A stretch of 64,000 bases of DNA, taken from Ligustrum vulgare. Taxonomy: Eukaryota; Streptophyta; Magnoliopsida; Lamiales; Oleaceae. Shown in pieces: positions 22,775 through 34,428 of the stretch. The DNA lies in assembly GCA_963555705.1 (NCBI GenBank), contig OY743169.1:10230014-10294013 (forward strand). Direction: 5' to 3'. The notes beneath the pieces were generated by a model. It was given only the letters and a program-made list of their open reading frames with translations. It did not search any database and was not told where the DNA came from. Numbering within the stretch: the first letter of the stretch is position 1; the number at the start of each line of letters is the position of its first letter. The position numbers and the translations under genes were made by a program.

Positions 22775-23266
22775 CTGCATTTGATAGCGAGCGTGAAATT
22801 TGTGTGGAAAGAAAATGAATTCCAAGGAATTGGACGTTTAATGTGTTTGATTGGTTTAATTTTCTAGGTGAAAAAAGTAGAGAATTTTACAACTTTTGTT
22901 GTTTGATTGACATTATTTTCCATGGAAAATAAAGTAAAGTTGATCTATTTTAATAATAAAAAAAATATTTTTTATTTTTTCAAACATTTGTACCTGATAG
23001 TAATAATGTTCATTTTTAGAAAAAAATAAATCAATTAACAACAATAAAATGATCAAACGTAACAAAAATGGAATAAGATTTTCCATGGAAAATAAAACCT
23101 CGTCCCTCCTTGGAAAATGAATTCATTCAAAATAAGGAAAATACCGAATTTCGAGTCAAGTAGGAAAATGAATTTCATGGAAAACTTAGGCAACCAAACA
23201 GCGCAAAGTTGGAAAATCACATGGAAAATCATATTTTTCATGGAAAATAATGGCTATCAAACGCAG
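22775..23266. mobile_element. 492-bp TIR element (MITE-like)
   Basis: Left end CTGCATTTGATAGC and right end GCTATCAAACGCAG are 14-bp inverted repeats with one mismatch. The interior has repeated TTTTCCATGGAAAAT words in both orientations. I found no convincing target duplication, so the superfamily is open; the termini resemble plant hAT-type MITEs. The minus-strand ORF inside is probably a shadow. Confidence 0.6.
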
Positions 23267-23401
23267 ACATCACCTTTTCTTTTGATCGTGTTCTTGAACC
23301 GTGACGTTCCCACGGTGGGAATTCAAGAGACAAGTCCTGGTGGAAGTAACATACAACAACTAACAGGTGACAAATTAGTTGGATACGCAACAGAAAAATA
23401 G
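23267..23401 (+). pseudogene. Short exon-like ORF end, unrecognised
   Basis: The frame reads VPTVGIQETSPGGSNIQQLT and stops at 23401. Composition here is less AT-rich than the surroundings and the peptide looks protein-like, but no domain is recognisable and no upstream acceptor is certain. It may be a last exon of the pieces near 21.5-21.9 kb. Confidence 0.25.
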
Positions 23402-23740
23402 GTGAATTAACATTACAGATTTTAACATGTACTAGAGTTTATTTTGCTATTAAAGACTAACATGTTTTTTGGGGATAATTTTATGTTGTTTCAGCTTCCT
23501 CCTGAATAACACCCTAGAAGACCCCTGACATACTCAGCGAAAGAAAGAGGGTAAAGAATGATGAGAAAGGGAAGAATTGAGAAGCAATGATCTTATGTGT
23601 TTTTGCATTAAACTCTTGATATTTATTTTGTGTGATTCACACTTTGCACATGTATTAGGTACTTGTCACATGCTCTTGTCATTTTGAAGTAGTCACTAGA
23701 GTTTTTTTTCATGTAATTTGGCTTAAACTCGTTATCTTTG

Positions 23741-24690
23741 ACAGATTATGTCATTCTTGACATTAATATGTCAAATGTCTAGAAAAATATGTACCAAATG
23801 TTGAGAACGACATGTTAAAATGTCGAGAATAATCATGAATGTTGAATATTCAAGTGTTAAATGTCGAGATTTTATTTCTAATTCAAGTGGGCTTCTCAAC
23901 ATTCACATTAAATTAATTTTAGTTCTAAAATGATTTTTTAGACAAATGATAGATATACTATTTATTTTGCTGCAATATTATGTTCGATGATTGTGCCAAT
24001 GAATAGAGAGCAAATTAAGCAATGCAAACAATACGACCAAGTTGAATTGATATTTGTATATTTAAACATTAAAATTAGTTGAAGTGGTTACCTGTTTTAT
24101 GCAGCTTTAGGTGAATAAGCATGTTTTGTCATAGAATTACTATTTTTTGTGTGCAGGAAATACATCGCTTGATGCAAGTTGTTTTGTAATAAAATGTAAT
24201 TTGACGTTAATGCAAGTAACTTGTTGAACTAATGTCAAATGGCATTTTTGAAATTTCATATGTCGTGATTTGACCTATTATTATAGAATGTCGAGAATTG
24301 AACAAAAAGCTACAAATATTCACATGTTCTTTGAAAAATAATTACTACACAAGTTGTTCTTAACTACTTTTCTCTGTGAACAAGTCAAATAATAATGGAT
24401 GATGTCCAATTGTTAAGGCACTTCTAGTCGTCATCCATGTTGAGAAAATTATCGCTGTGAGAGACAATGAATGGCATTAAATCTCCCATATCCGGGTGTC
24501 AGCAACAATACTATGATGAACTTACACGAAATAAGCCAACAAAAATATGCTATCTACAAGAAGCCGTATAAAATAATAAACAGTTGCATGTTCATTACCG
24601 ACAATCTCGACATTTGAGAATTATCTAGAACAATATTCTAAATTTTAATCTCGATATTTATAATGTTGAGAATGACTTATTGGGATTCTC
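23741..24690. repeat. Dispersed ATGTCGAGA-like motifs in two orientations
   Basis: ATGTCGAGA or ATGTTGAGA occurs in plus orientation several times at about 23800-23880 and 24287. The complement TCTCGACAT or TCTCGATAT occurs at about 24604-24655. Opposed subterminal clusters recall CACTA-type elements, but I could not define the ends. Confidence 0.3.
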
Positions 24691-26009
24691 ACAACACTTG
24701 CATTTATCATCTTCTTCAATTACCATTTTCTAGAAACATTTCATTCTTACCATCAATTTAGATAAGTTTTTCTAAAAATTCATTTGGTTATTACGAAATA
24801 GATAATAAGAGGTTCGATTGAATACAATGAATATTAACTAGTCTTGATGTGACTTGTCAAGAAATGATGAACATTGGGAAATAAAATATGTAGATTTTTT
24901 TATTTTTATTTTTTAATTTTGAGTTCATTAAGGATATGATAGTAAATTTACACCTAAATTTAGACATTTTTACAAAAATTATCAACATTAGACATAACTA
25001 TTGTAATTAGCATAGAATTAGATATTTTTGAAAATTCCCCAAGAAAGAAAGAGACCCCCCAAATTTCTATTTGAAGTAGATATCCCCTGATGTATCAACC
25101 ATAAGTCATATCATAACGCTTGATATTTTAGAGGGTTAAGTATTGGGCTATTCAAATTTGTGATCCGTTTGCTGAAATTGAAAATCAGCCCTATATTGAT
25201 TGGGCCTTACACCTGGCCCATATGCTGACCCCCCTCTTTGGAAAAATCTGGAATGGATTAAGCGTTTTGTTGTGTTACACGCCTATACTCTTCAACTGCT
25301 TGGACGTTGAAAGGAAAATGCAACAAGCAGAGTTTCAAAGTGAAAAAAAAAAAAAAAAATCATTATATTAATATTTTTCTCTAAACATTTATATTATTTT
25401 GTAGGAATACGACTTGAAGCTTGTGCGGGGATCAAAGATTATAGATCTCTTTATTTTCTTTATTAATTAAGTTTGAATTACTGTATATTTAAAATTTTTG
25501 GATTATTGTAATATTACACATATTTTTACTATTCACGCTAAATGGTCATTTTTATATTGTTTGATTTTATTATATGTTTCTTGTTTGCAGGAAAATAATT
25601 GTTTTGATGTCAAACTTCAATTTGTGAAAAAAATTCAAATTATGAACTATTCTTGGTAAAAATTTGTGATTTATTCAATTTTAATCGATTATGTTGTATG
25701 AACTACAAATAATATTTCTTTAAAAATTCTTTGTTGAAATGGTTAAAGAATTGTTTTTATTTTAGACAATTTAGGTTTGAAATTGGGATTTAAAATATTT
25801 TTTATGTTAAAATTGGGATTTGGAAAACATATTTTGACTCATTAATACATATATTTGCAGGAAAAGACAACCATAAAAACATATAGAAGTTGTGTCCTAA
25901 AAAGATTTTTTTTTTCCTTTTTCTTTCTTTCACTGTTTCATGTGTTGCGACTGCCTCTCAATTAATTTCACGCAGCTGTTGTTCAAAAAAGCGACAAATT
26001 GATTAATGT
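24691..26009. other. No gene seen
   Basis: AT-rich with a poly-A run of about 17 at 25344. Three TTTGCAG-like acceptors near 25580-25860 have no coding between them. The left part of the LTR at 26010 may begin somewhere after 25880. Confidence 0.4.
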
Positions 26010-27029
26010 CCTAAAGAGCTGAATCAATCCTTTAAAACTTCAAAGAAAAGGCACAATGATTCTTCCGTTACTCTTCCCTACCGTCCTTCTCTCTTTTCTT
26101 CTATTCCACGCCACAACCAAAAGAAAGGAAACCAATTGCCCTAATGGGCTAATTAATTTTGGTCAAATATTCAACAATCTCCACTTTGACACAAATTTTT
26201 TAAGCCAAAGAAATTGAATAAAAACATCAAGTAATATTAAGAAAGCATTTAAAACTTTGATGATCTCATACTCCACCATATGAGTATAACCACTAACAAT
26301 TATCCAAAGTCTGAGATTTTTATTAGCTCATGTTCGAAACAAAATTGTTGAAAAATTGTGGTGCAACCCTCATATTTGACTTCCCCTAGAAGCTTATCAA
26401 CCATCGACATCAATTTCACCACACCCTGCATGAATGACAAACCAATGCCCATGTGCAAACACGTGGACCTCCTAGTAAGAACATACCTTCTATCATTTTC
26501 TTACTATGAAACGGTTTGTTAGCCTTACCAGCTATCAAAGATGAGCGTCTAAACCGAATCGATACAAGCTAGCCCAAGTATGAATTGATCTACGGAATTA
26601 CTAGTATTGTTATAATTGAAGATTCATGACAACTAGAGACATACCATGAGGATGTAACCATCTTCTCAGAGTACATACTCACCGTCTTCCATCAGGATAA
26701 TCACATTGTCCAACTTCAAATAGGTAGTCGAGTGTGCTCCACCCTTTGGACATTTTTTTCTCACGTAATCGAAGTGTCAACAGTTCTAACAAGTTACCTT
26801 CTTTATGAAATTACTTGTCTTTCACTTTTTAGTAATAAGTAACGCGTTTTCAAATGAACCATCACTCCATTTTCCACTTTTCAATAACAAGCAACATATT
26901 TTCAAATGTCCTAGTGGTCTTAATCAGTCCTTTAAAACTTCAAAGAAAAGGTCCAATGATTCTTCGCCAAAAGAAAGGTAACCAATTGCTCTGATGGGCC
27001 ATTAATTAATTTGGGTCAAATACCCAACA
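26010..27029 (-). mobile_element. Copia-like LTR fragments, short internal region
   Basis: On the minus strand two LTR-like starts occur: TGTTGGGTATTTGACCC at 27029 and TGTTGAATATTTGACC at 26176. The second directly follows GTCAAAGTGGAGAT (26190-26177), a Copia-type polypurine tract. The starts share at least 120 bp (CTTTAAAACTTCAAAGAAAA). The region between is only a few hundred bases and has no ORF, suggesting a TRIM-like or deleted element. The left LTR end and the PBS were not found. Confidence 0.42.
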
Positions 27030-28342
27030 ATGTTATCCTCATCAAGAAAACAGAAAACTCATGTCACAACTACATAAACTTCATTATGTCTCAAATTGTA
27101 TGGAGTCGTGAGTCTCCACTTTTCAGCAGATCATGCAAGTTAATTAGTTTTATCAACAATTAAATAATTTAGATCTGAATTAGTTGTAGAGCTAAAGAAG
27201 TTATTTTGACCAAATTTTAGAAGTAACAATTAAGACCACATTGGATACAAGTTCTTACAGGTACAAATAGGAGAATATGGTAGACAAAGATTGCTTCAAT
27301 TTCCACAAACAAATGAAAATTTTATTGGCCAGGACATCTTTTTTCTTCATAATTTGCAACCATTGAAATGGACAAAATCAAATGCAGTGATGCAAAAATC
27401 AAGCTAAATGACTGGAGATGTGAAATTCATGTTGAAATGCCATAAGCACTTTCACATTGCCATTTAGGCATTTATTTACTATTAAGAACGAAAAAGCCCT
27501 GGAAAAAGCAAGATCCTTACCTAGCTATTGGATTGTACAGTTTTTGCTCCTAATGCATTGTTGTTTAGCTTCAGACCCAGATTCCATTTCATGTGATGAA
27601 TAATAATTTTAAAAGGCCAAATTCAATTGTGACAAAAGTTCGTCAATTGTTTGTTTCTGTATGTGAGAGGGAAAAAGGAAAGAGTATCATCCCATGATTT
27701 CTTTCTTCTGTAGCATTAAAAGAAGAATTATTCTGCATTTATTTTATATTTTTGTGTTAAAAAGGATAAATCAATGGAATAATTAACCTACACATTACTC
27801 CTATTAAAATTCTTAATATGACATCATAGCACAACAATCTGAAATGAGCAATTTGATCCTAAAGAACTTTTAGTCTCATTACCATGTTAGGATTCTAATG
27901 TGATTATGCTATATTCATAAGGTCTCCACTCTCCAGCCTAACTCGATTTTGATCCAATTCTTCTTTCAACATATTCTATTGGTAAAGTATTAGATAGTGA
28001 ATTATTAAATTAAATAAAATTTTAATCTCATTTCCTTATGTGACTCCTGTATACTCGAAACGTGATATGAAAGTCAACTAAATGTCAGACTCGTTGTCAA
28101 GGCCAAAACACGATACATCGCAAATACCCTTGTAACCAAAACTTGACATGCATCGATAGTAAATGTCGCTATTTGGAAATGATCCATTGGGTCCAATAAA
28201 AATATTAAAAAAATTAAAATAAAAAAAATCATGTGAAAACAAAGAATCAATGACCCTTAAGATGGGGTAGAGGAGAAAGACTTGTTAAATTAACTGAACA
28301 TACTCCACTAAAAGGACATGTCGATCAGAAGCAAGACGAACA
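27030..28342. other. No gene recognised
   Basis: Moderately AT-rich, gene-flank-like composition. The part from about 28200 resembles 32660-32750, so it belongs to a segment duplicated at 32.7 kb. No coding frame found. Confidence 0.4.
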
Positions 28343-29250
28343 TGTTGGATATTGATTAATAAATCGAGAATTGAAAATCGATCAAAGTGACTTCGTGTCG
28401 ACTTCGGCTAAATATTCAAAAGCTCGACTCAATCCGTTTAGGCAAAATTGTTTGTCACTTCGCCGCTTCGGGGCGCACAAACGGGGATCGACCTGTCCAG
28501 TCAGGTCGCGGGGGCAGCACCCTCCGTGGGGGCAACGCCCCCGAAAGAGAATTTTGATTTCTCTGCATGTATTGAAGGGTATATTTGCCATTTTGAAAAA
28601 CCAATATTGGATGAATGAGAAATTAAAGAAAAAAGGACGAAAATCAGGTTGAAATATTTGACCGTGCGACCGCATTATTGGGAAACTGTGCGATCACACG
28701 TCAAATTTAATTTTGGTTTTTGAGTAAAACCGTGCAACCGCACGGTTGTCCGGCCACAAGACTCATTTTCATAAAGGTGCATTGTTTGGAAATGGTGCAT
28801 GATTTGAGCCTCAACCATTTCGTCCAGACCCTTTCATGATCTATATATAGGACCCTTTGGGTGTCCTATTCCTCATTTTTTTGATATGAAAAACATCTCT
28901 CATCCTCACTTCTCTTCAAAATCAAATTCATTTAATTTGTTTTGATTTTCATTCATTGCATTCTTTGGAGTACATAAGCCTAAATTCGGTTCGTTTTACT
29001 TGTGTTTTGGAGTGCTACAAACACAAGTTAAGCCGTTGTATCTTGAGAGTCGATTGCCGAAATCTGTAGGCACTGTTGCGGGGCAAATTCAACGGACAAA
29101 GAGTCCAACTTTTGCCTTGGCTTTGTCCCTTCTTTTCTTCTTCTTCTTGTTTGTACTTTCCTTACCGTTACTCTATCCAATTTTCGGCTTGGATTTACAA
29201 ATTTTTATTCTACTTAATTTTGGCGTCACTATTCACAAATCCACCTAACA
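28343..29250 (+). mobile_element. Solo LTR, Copia-like family 1
   Basis: Begins TGTTGGATATTGATTAATAA, ends CCACCTAACA, and is flanked by a perfect 5-bp duplication GAACA at 28338-28342 and 29251-29255. A second copy lies at 38967-39774. Internal features: GACCTG-tccagt-CAGGTC at 28490-28507, a GGGGGCAACGCCCCC hairpin near 28530, ACCGTGC-AACC-GCACGGT at 28730-28747, and a TATA box CTATATATAG at 28841-28850. It formed by recombination between the LTRs of a full element. Orientation is inferred from the TATA position. Confidence 0.85.
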
Positions 29251-29567
29251 GAACATTCATTGATTTCACGATCACATGAGCATGTTGCAATACGCCAAAA
29301 AAACTAAATATTAGAAATGCTGCAAAGATCATACGATTCATACCTAAATAGATTCTAAATGAATGAAATGATGATGGATACAGAACTGAAAACCCAATAG
29401 CACAGTGAGGGGAGAAGAGAAAAATGTAGCTGAGCACATTTGCGTGTACCTCGTAGAAGTCGGAAGGGGAAAGGGATGTAGATTGAGACTGAGAAGAAGC
29501 AAGATCTGTCAATTATATTGGGACTGAAGAAGGGGATGCAGATTGAGGTCTTTAAAATATTTTTCAA
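29251..29567 (-). pseudogene. Exon-like piece, minus strand
   Basis: On the minus strand the frame reads TDLASSQSQSTSLSPSDFYE, followed by GTACAC, a possible donor, at about 29450. The intron-like part downstream resembles the minus strand of 32750-32960. Product not recognised; the Ser/Gln-rich sequence may be chance. Confidence 0.25.
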
Positions 29568-29803
29568 TGTTTGTTAGATGTTAGGTTGAACACCAAATGA
29601 ACGAACTTGTGCCTCCACAAAAACAACTCTTATCCAACCCATTTTGCCTATAGTCTTTGGATTAGTCAATTTGTACAAATAAATTTGGTTATTAAGTACT
29701 AATCCTCATATGAAGGAGGTCTACGAATATTTTATTATGTGTGAACCTCCTTTCAATATGATGGTTAGTCAACCTGTCTATAACCTTTTTCAAAGTCTTT
29801 TTG

Positions 29804-29899
29804 ATCTGGTATGCAATCTGTAGCAATCATAAGTGGTCATAAATCTAATCTATCTGGTATGCAATCTGTAGCAATCATAAATGGTCATAAATCTAATCT
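29804..29899. repeat. 48-bp tandem duplication
   Basis: Units 29804-29851 and 29852-29899 share ATCTGGTATGCAATCTGTAG and differ at only one or two bases, so the duplication is recent. Confidence 0.9.
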
Positions 29900-29919
29900 A
29901 ACTATATATATATATAAAT

Positions 29920-30611
29920 TGAATAATTGGCACTATTCATTCAATTTTAATTAAACACTATTCATTCAATTGCAATTAAATATTATTCATCCAATTTAAG
30001 CATTATTCATCCAATTAAACACTATACAGACAACAATTGGATGCACTATTGGCATTATTCATTCAATTTTAATTAAACGTTATTCATATAATTTATGCAT
30101 TATTCATCCAATTATACACTAAGCGGACAACAATTGAATGTACTATTCATCTAATTAAACACTATGCGGGCAAATTGTCCGAATTTTCCATCAATTTAGG
30201 TACTATTCATCTAATTGAATGTGCAATTAGCACTATTTATCCAATTGCAATTAAATAATATTTATCCAATTTAGGCACTATTCATCCAATTAAACACTAT
30301 GTGAGCGAATTGCTCGAATTTTCAATCAATTTAGGCATTATTCATCCAATTGAATGTGCAATGGTACTATTCATCCAATTTAGGCACTATGCGGGCAAAT
30401 TGCTCAGATTTTCCATCAACTTAGGTATTATTTATCCATTAAATACTATGGGGGTAATAATTGGATGCACTATTCATTCAATTAAACACTATGCGGGCAA
30501 ATTGCTTGAATTTCCCATTAATTTAGGCACTATTCATCCCATTAAATTTAGGTTTTAGTTATCCATTAAACACTATGCGGGAAACAATTGAATTTAATGC
30601 ACTATTCGGTT
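29920..30611. repeat. Degenerate satellite-like array
   Basis: Built from short words such as CACTATTCATCCAATT and TTTAGGCACTATTCATCC. Higher-order units begin ATGCGGGCAAATTG, seen near 30166, 30299, 30388, 30490 and 30574 with variation. The 85-codon ORF inside is a repeat artefact. Confidence 0.8.
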
Positions 30612-31310
30612 AACTGTTCAAATATTACCTTGAACATCTTTATGGAGACCTTCTCATGTTCCTATTTTTAACGTTTTGTGTTACCTATTTTTTTCGTTAA
30701 GTTAATTAAGAAAGTTTAAATAAAGTCGTAATAGCAATATCTTAATATTGATATAAAGCTTACGAACAATTCTTTCTTATATTATTTTCTAATTATTAAA
30801 TTGCACCAAAAATTTTAGTCATTTAAAATGATCAATTAGCAATGTATTTCATCTTTCATTATTTTTTTCTTTCGTTTTCCTTTTTGGTTTGTCCCAAATT
30901 ATAGATTACTTTTCTTATTGAGATTATATTAATGTCTTAATTTTTTAATATACGCCTATTTAATATACATTGTTATTAACACATATGAACTACTTATTAT
31001 TTAATTAATGTAGGGATATATTAGGTAAAATGAAAGCAAAATTATTTTTTCAATATATAATAATTATGTTTTCTTAATTCGTGTAAAAATAGAAATGAGT
31101 CTATCTTTATATAACATGGAGAGTATCAAACAAGAAATCATTATTCGAAACTTTCCTAATACGAAAATACTGACAATATACGTGCAACGCTCGTAATTTA
31201 AAAAACTTCTCCAGTAGTACTACAATCTATAATAATTACTTTTAAAGCTTTGTTCGACGACCCTAATAAAAGAAATTTGAATTATAATATATATTATCTG
31301 AATTTTTGTA
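30612..31310. other. AT-rich DNA, no gene seen
   Basis: A CGTGCAACGCTCG word at about 31180 resembles a decayed Helitron hairpin, without a clear CTAG end. Nothing else. Confidence 0.4.
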
Positions 31311-31314
31311 AGTA

Positions 31315-31560
31315 AGATGTGTGGTTAAAAATTGAAGAGAGAAAATATATTTGATTAAAAAGTGGTATGAAAAATTGTACTCATTATAATTTGATTTATA
31401 ATGGCTAGCCGAAGACAGATGTGTTCAGTAAATTTTAAAAATTGGTTTATAGACGTGTCTATAAACTACATAATTTACCAAATTACTTTTTAATCGCACA
31501 AATTTTCTCTCTTCAATTTTCAACCACTATTTTTTACCTCAAAATCATAAATAAATCAAT
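31315..31560. mobile_element. MITE-like inverted repeat
   Basis: GTGTGGTTAAAAATTGAAGA at about 31320 and its near-complement TCTTCAATTTTCAACCACTA at about 31513-31532 form arms of about 50 bp around an AT-rich centre. The words match the 160-bp Tourist-like family, so this may be one palindromic element or two opposed copies. Confidence 0.5.
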
Positions 31561-31964
31561 TTATAAATTGAACATTGTTATCAAATGAAGAGTTAAGTCG
31601 CTGAAGTATATAAGAATTTGCAACAGGCAGGCAGAGAAGGGAAAAAAGAATTGTGATTAAAAAGAAATATAGTTGATTTCTTTAGAACATTTTCATTAAA
31701 ATAGATATTTGTCAGAAAATTGAGATTAAAAAGTAATATTGTATTTGTATGCCTAAAGCACCACTTTTTAAAATCCTCGTTTTTTCTTCAATGCATGTAA
31801 CTGAACAGAAATTGCCAACAGTTTGAATAGAGTCAGATCTAAGCATTGGGTAGATTAGAGTCTTGTACCATGAGATGAGTAGTTCATGAATCGATCATAT
31901 CCAGTGCTGTCCGATCATCATAAAAATAGAAATAAATAACTCATTAAAGTCTCTAAATAAAACA

Positions 31965-32170
31965 TCAATAAAACAATAGGATCCATCTATATCCCACGCG
32001 TTGAGCTGGTATTCACTGCAGGCTCTGATTCAATTGGCACAACTCGGGAGCATGAGACATCAATTGCACAGGCAAAGGAACTCCCGAGCTGCACCAAGCG
32101 AATTAGAGACTGCTGCAAGTCGTTACTCTTTTCCAACAAATAGACACATGATCTTTTATCTCTAGTTTTA
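31965..32170. pseudogene. Exon-like segment open on both strands
   Basis: On the plus strand a frame reads through GSDSIGTTREHETSIAQAKE and CTKRIRDCCKSLLFSNK to a stop at about 32147. On the minus strand another frame reads LLEKSNDLQQSLIRLVQLGS and SRVVPIESEPAVN to a stop near 31990. Composition is less AT-rich than nearby. Part of it (32077-32119) recurs at 36847-36892 and 36982-37029. I recognise neither peptide and cannot choose a strand. Confidence 0.35.
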
Positions 32171-32301
32171 TACCCTCATTTATTTGTCTATGTATAAGAA
32201 CTCTCTTGAGTTAGAGATGGAGAAAGATGATCTTGTGTTCGAAATCGTGAGAATGGTTTATAGAAGAGAAATGACGAGAATATATAGCTCGAACAGATTT
32301 A

Positions 32302-32564
32302 CTATGTGGTGCCATATGTCACTGGCACTGACAGCTGTTGCAAACTGTGCCACCAATGGAAGGAAAACGTGGACATGGTCATAGGCACGCGGCATGTACA
32401 ATTTTCTTTAGGTGTTTCTGAAACAGGGGGAAGTAATAATAAAGGCTGCATGGATAGATTTACTAGGTGGGAAATGGGTTTTGTACATCAAAGGTAATCT
32501 ATACCTTATCAACAGAGAGATTGCTGTAATTGTAAACAATTTCCCAGCATTGACTCAAGTCATA
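32302..32564 (-). pseudogene. Two candidate exons, minus strand
   Basis: Upstream exon 32564-32504 (YDLSQCWEIVYNYSNLSVDK) follows a GAAGCAG acceptor and ends AAG before GTATAG. Downstream exon 32445-32302 follows ATCCATGCAG, stays in the same phase and reads 47 residues (PLLLLPPVSETPKENCTC onward) to a TAG. The shared phase and good splice words favour a real gene end, but the 58-bp intron is short for a plant and no domain is recognised. It may be a gene or a decayed copy; the 5' part is not resolved. Confidence 0.38.
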
Positions 32565-32659
32565 CTGCTTCATATAAAATGAGTTAATTTTCATTAAATA
32601 TTCCAGGCAAGTACAACTATGCATATATTACACCATGAATAGATAATTCATTCTATATC

Positions 32660-32960
32660 AAAAAAGGACCTGATAAAATTGGGTCATCAGGTGAAAAACA
32701 AGAAAACAATGACACTAAATTTGGGGTTCAGAAAAGAACTTGCTAAATCACCTGAACATGTTCCACGGAACAAGATTAATATTCATGGAACAGAGTGATC
32801 GTAATCACAAACGCACGCTGCACTATGCCAAAATTGTCGAACAATTTGAAATTCTGCAATGATCATTTACTAGATAAACTTAAATGAAAGAAATAATGAG
32901 AGATAAAGAATTGAAAACCCAAAGATATTCTCGAACCTCTTGACAGAAGGAAATGTTGAA
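32660..32960. repeat. Segment homologous to 28200-28342 plus 29251-29500
   Basis: Shares CTGAACATRYTCCAC, a GATCGTAATCACA / GATCACATGAGCA block, and the AGAATTGAAAACCCAA / AGAACTGAAAACCCAA block in the same order. In the other copy the solo LTR at 28343-29250 interrupts the homology, so that LTR landed after the duplication. Confidence 0.5.
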
Positions 32961-34428
32961 CTTAATGCAATAAGAGAGTCATATACAGAGTGCCCCCAGA
33001 CAATAGCCTTGACATGGAATAATTAATAAAATTTTGCAGCATTAATATCATTGTCAGTAACCAAGACAGTCATAATCAAAGAACACGGTCGCAAATCCCA
33101 AATAAATACAGGAAATTAGAGCAGATTCAGTAAACATGATCTAAAATATGATGAAAGAGGTATGTTGGAATGATAATGATTCTACGCTATCAAAAGATAC
33201 CTACCAATTTAAATGGTAAGTTGTCAGACGAACTATGCTTTACGATACTGTGTTACCTAAGTACAACAAATCCATAGCAATAGCATAAAGGAGAACGTAA
33301 AAATGGATGTATGGTTATATTAAGAATATACTCCAACTAATGGAGGTTAAATCAAATCATTTAGGATAAATTGAAGAAACGACGAGTTAGGTAGTTAAGG
33401 CATGTCTTAATGACCTAGAGATTTCACAAGAGACAATGATCTCCATAAAATTAGTTAGAATAGGAAGAGGTACGTAACTGAAAATTAACATCGCTTGAGG
33501 AGGTGACAAAAGATTTTATTTCTTTGGACCTAGACAAAATGTAATCGTACCAAGTGGAAAGAAAATGCGTATTTAGCTGATGGCAAATTTAACTAGAATG
33601 ATAGTTATTTCTGGTTATTAAGGTTAATAGAAGGCATGGACAACTATCATATATATGATTTCATGCTCATTAATGCTGCAGATTTAACTTTTTGATCATA
33701 CTGAATAATTATGAATAACATAACATCATTAAAAATCATTGCACATAAATATTATAATGCTGCATGTATTTTGTCTTCGTTATTTGCTACAAAGACCCTA
33801 AACAGTCGTGTCTCAAATGCTTTTATTCAGTAATCTATCAGCGTAAGATTTTACCTTGTTTTTTGTGAGCAAACCATATCCGAAGTCATGTCTACTTATG
33901 CAAGAGTCACAAGACATGGAAAGATAGAAGATTCTGTGGCTTGAAGACAAAACCTAATACCGACAAGCATGAATAACAAGATTTAAGATACAAAAAACCT
34001 TATCCATAAAGATGGAAAGAAAATAGATTTAAAGCAATAAAAACATAATGCATGTTAAGCCCTGCTGTCATGCTTATCCAGTTGAACGTCATACATAATC
34101 CATGAGTAATACACTTCAGGCACTCGAATTGCTACTTCCATAGGAATAAGAAACTTACAGATGAAAATGAAGCAACAGACGAAGTCAACAAATTGACAAT
34201 TTATTCAAACAATGTCATCATCATCTTTTGTTTGAAAGTCAACGGGTCCAAAATAACGGCGCAGCATGATCAATCCTAGGACATCATTGCAATACAGCCC
34301 AAACTTCACTCTACCCCACCATATAAACTGGAATCAAATACAAGCCCCCAACAAATTAGTCAGCATAAATCAAATGTGAAAGGCAGTTCAAATATACTGA
34401 ATGCTGTGACACAAATGTTTTAACTGAA
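32961..34428. other. No gene recognised
   Basis: Intron- or intergenic-like sequence, less repetitive than the rest of the window. No frame or repeat recognised. Confidence 0.4.

Noticed and set aside
28371..28675. 93-97-codon ORFs on both strands
   Set aside because: Both lie entirely in the solo LTR and read through the palindromic GC-rich hairpins; mirror ORFs from inverted repeats.
30301..30558. 85-codon ORF with repeating peptide units
   Set aside because: Produced by the satellite-like array, whose units happen to lack stops in one frame.
29804..30611. CRISPR-like repeat array
   Set aside because: Repeats are degenerate and directly adjacent, with no constant repeat plus unique spacer pattern, and the DNA is plant nuclear.
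31170..31200. Helitron 3' end
   Set aside because: CGTGCAACGCTCG resembles the hairpin, but no CTAG-T follows at the proper distance on either strand.
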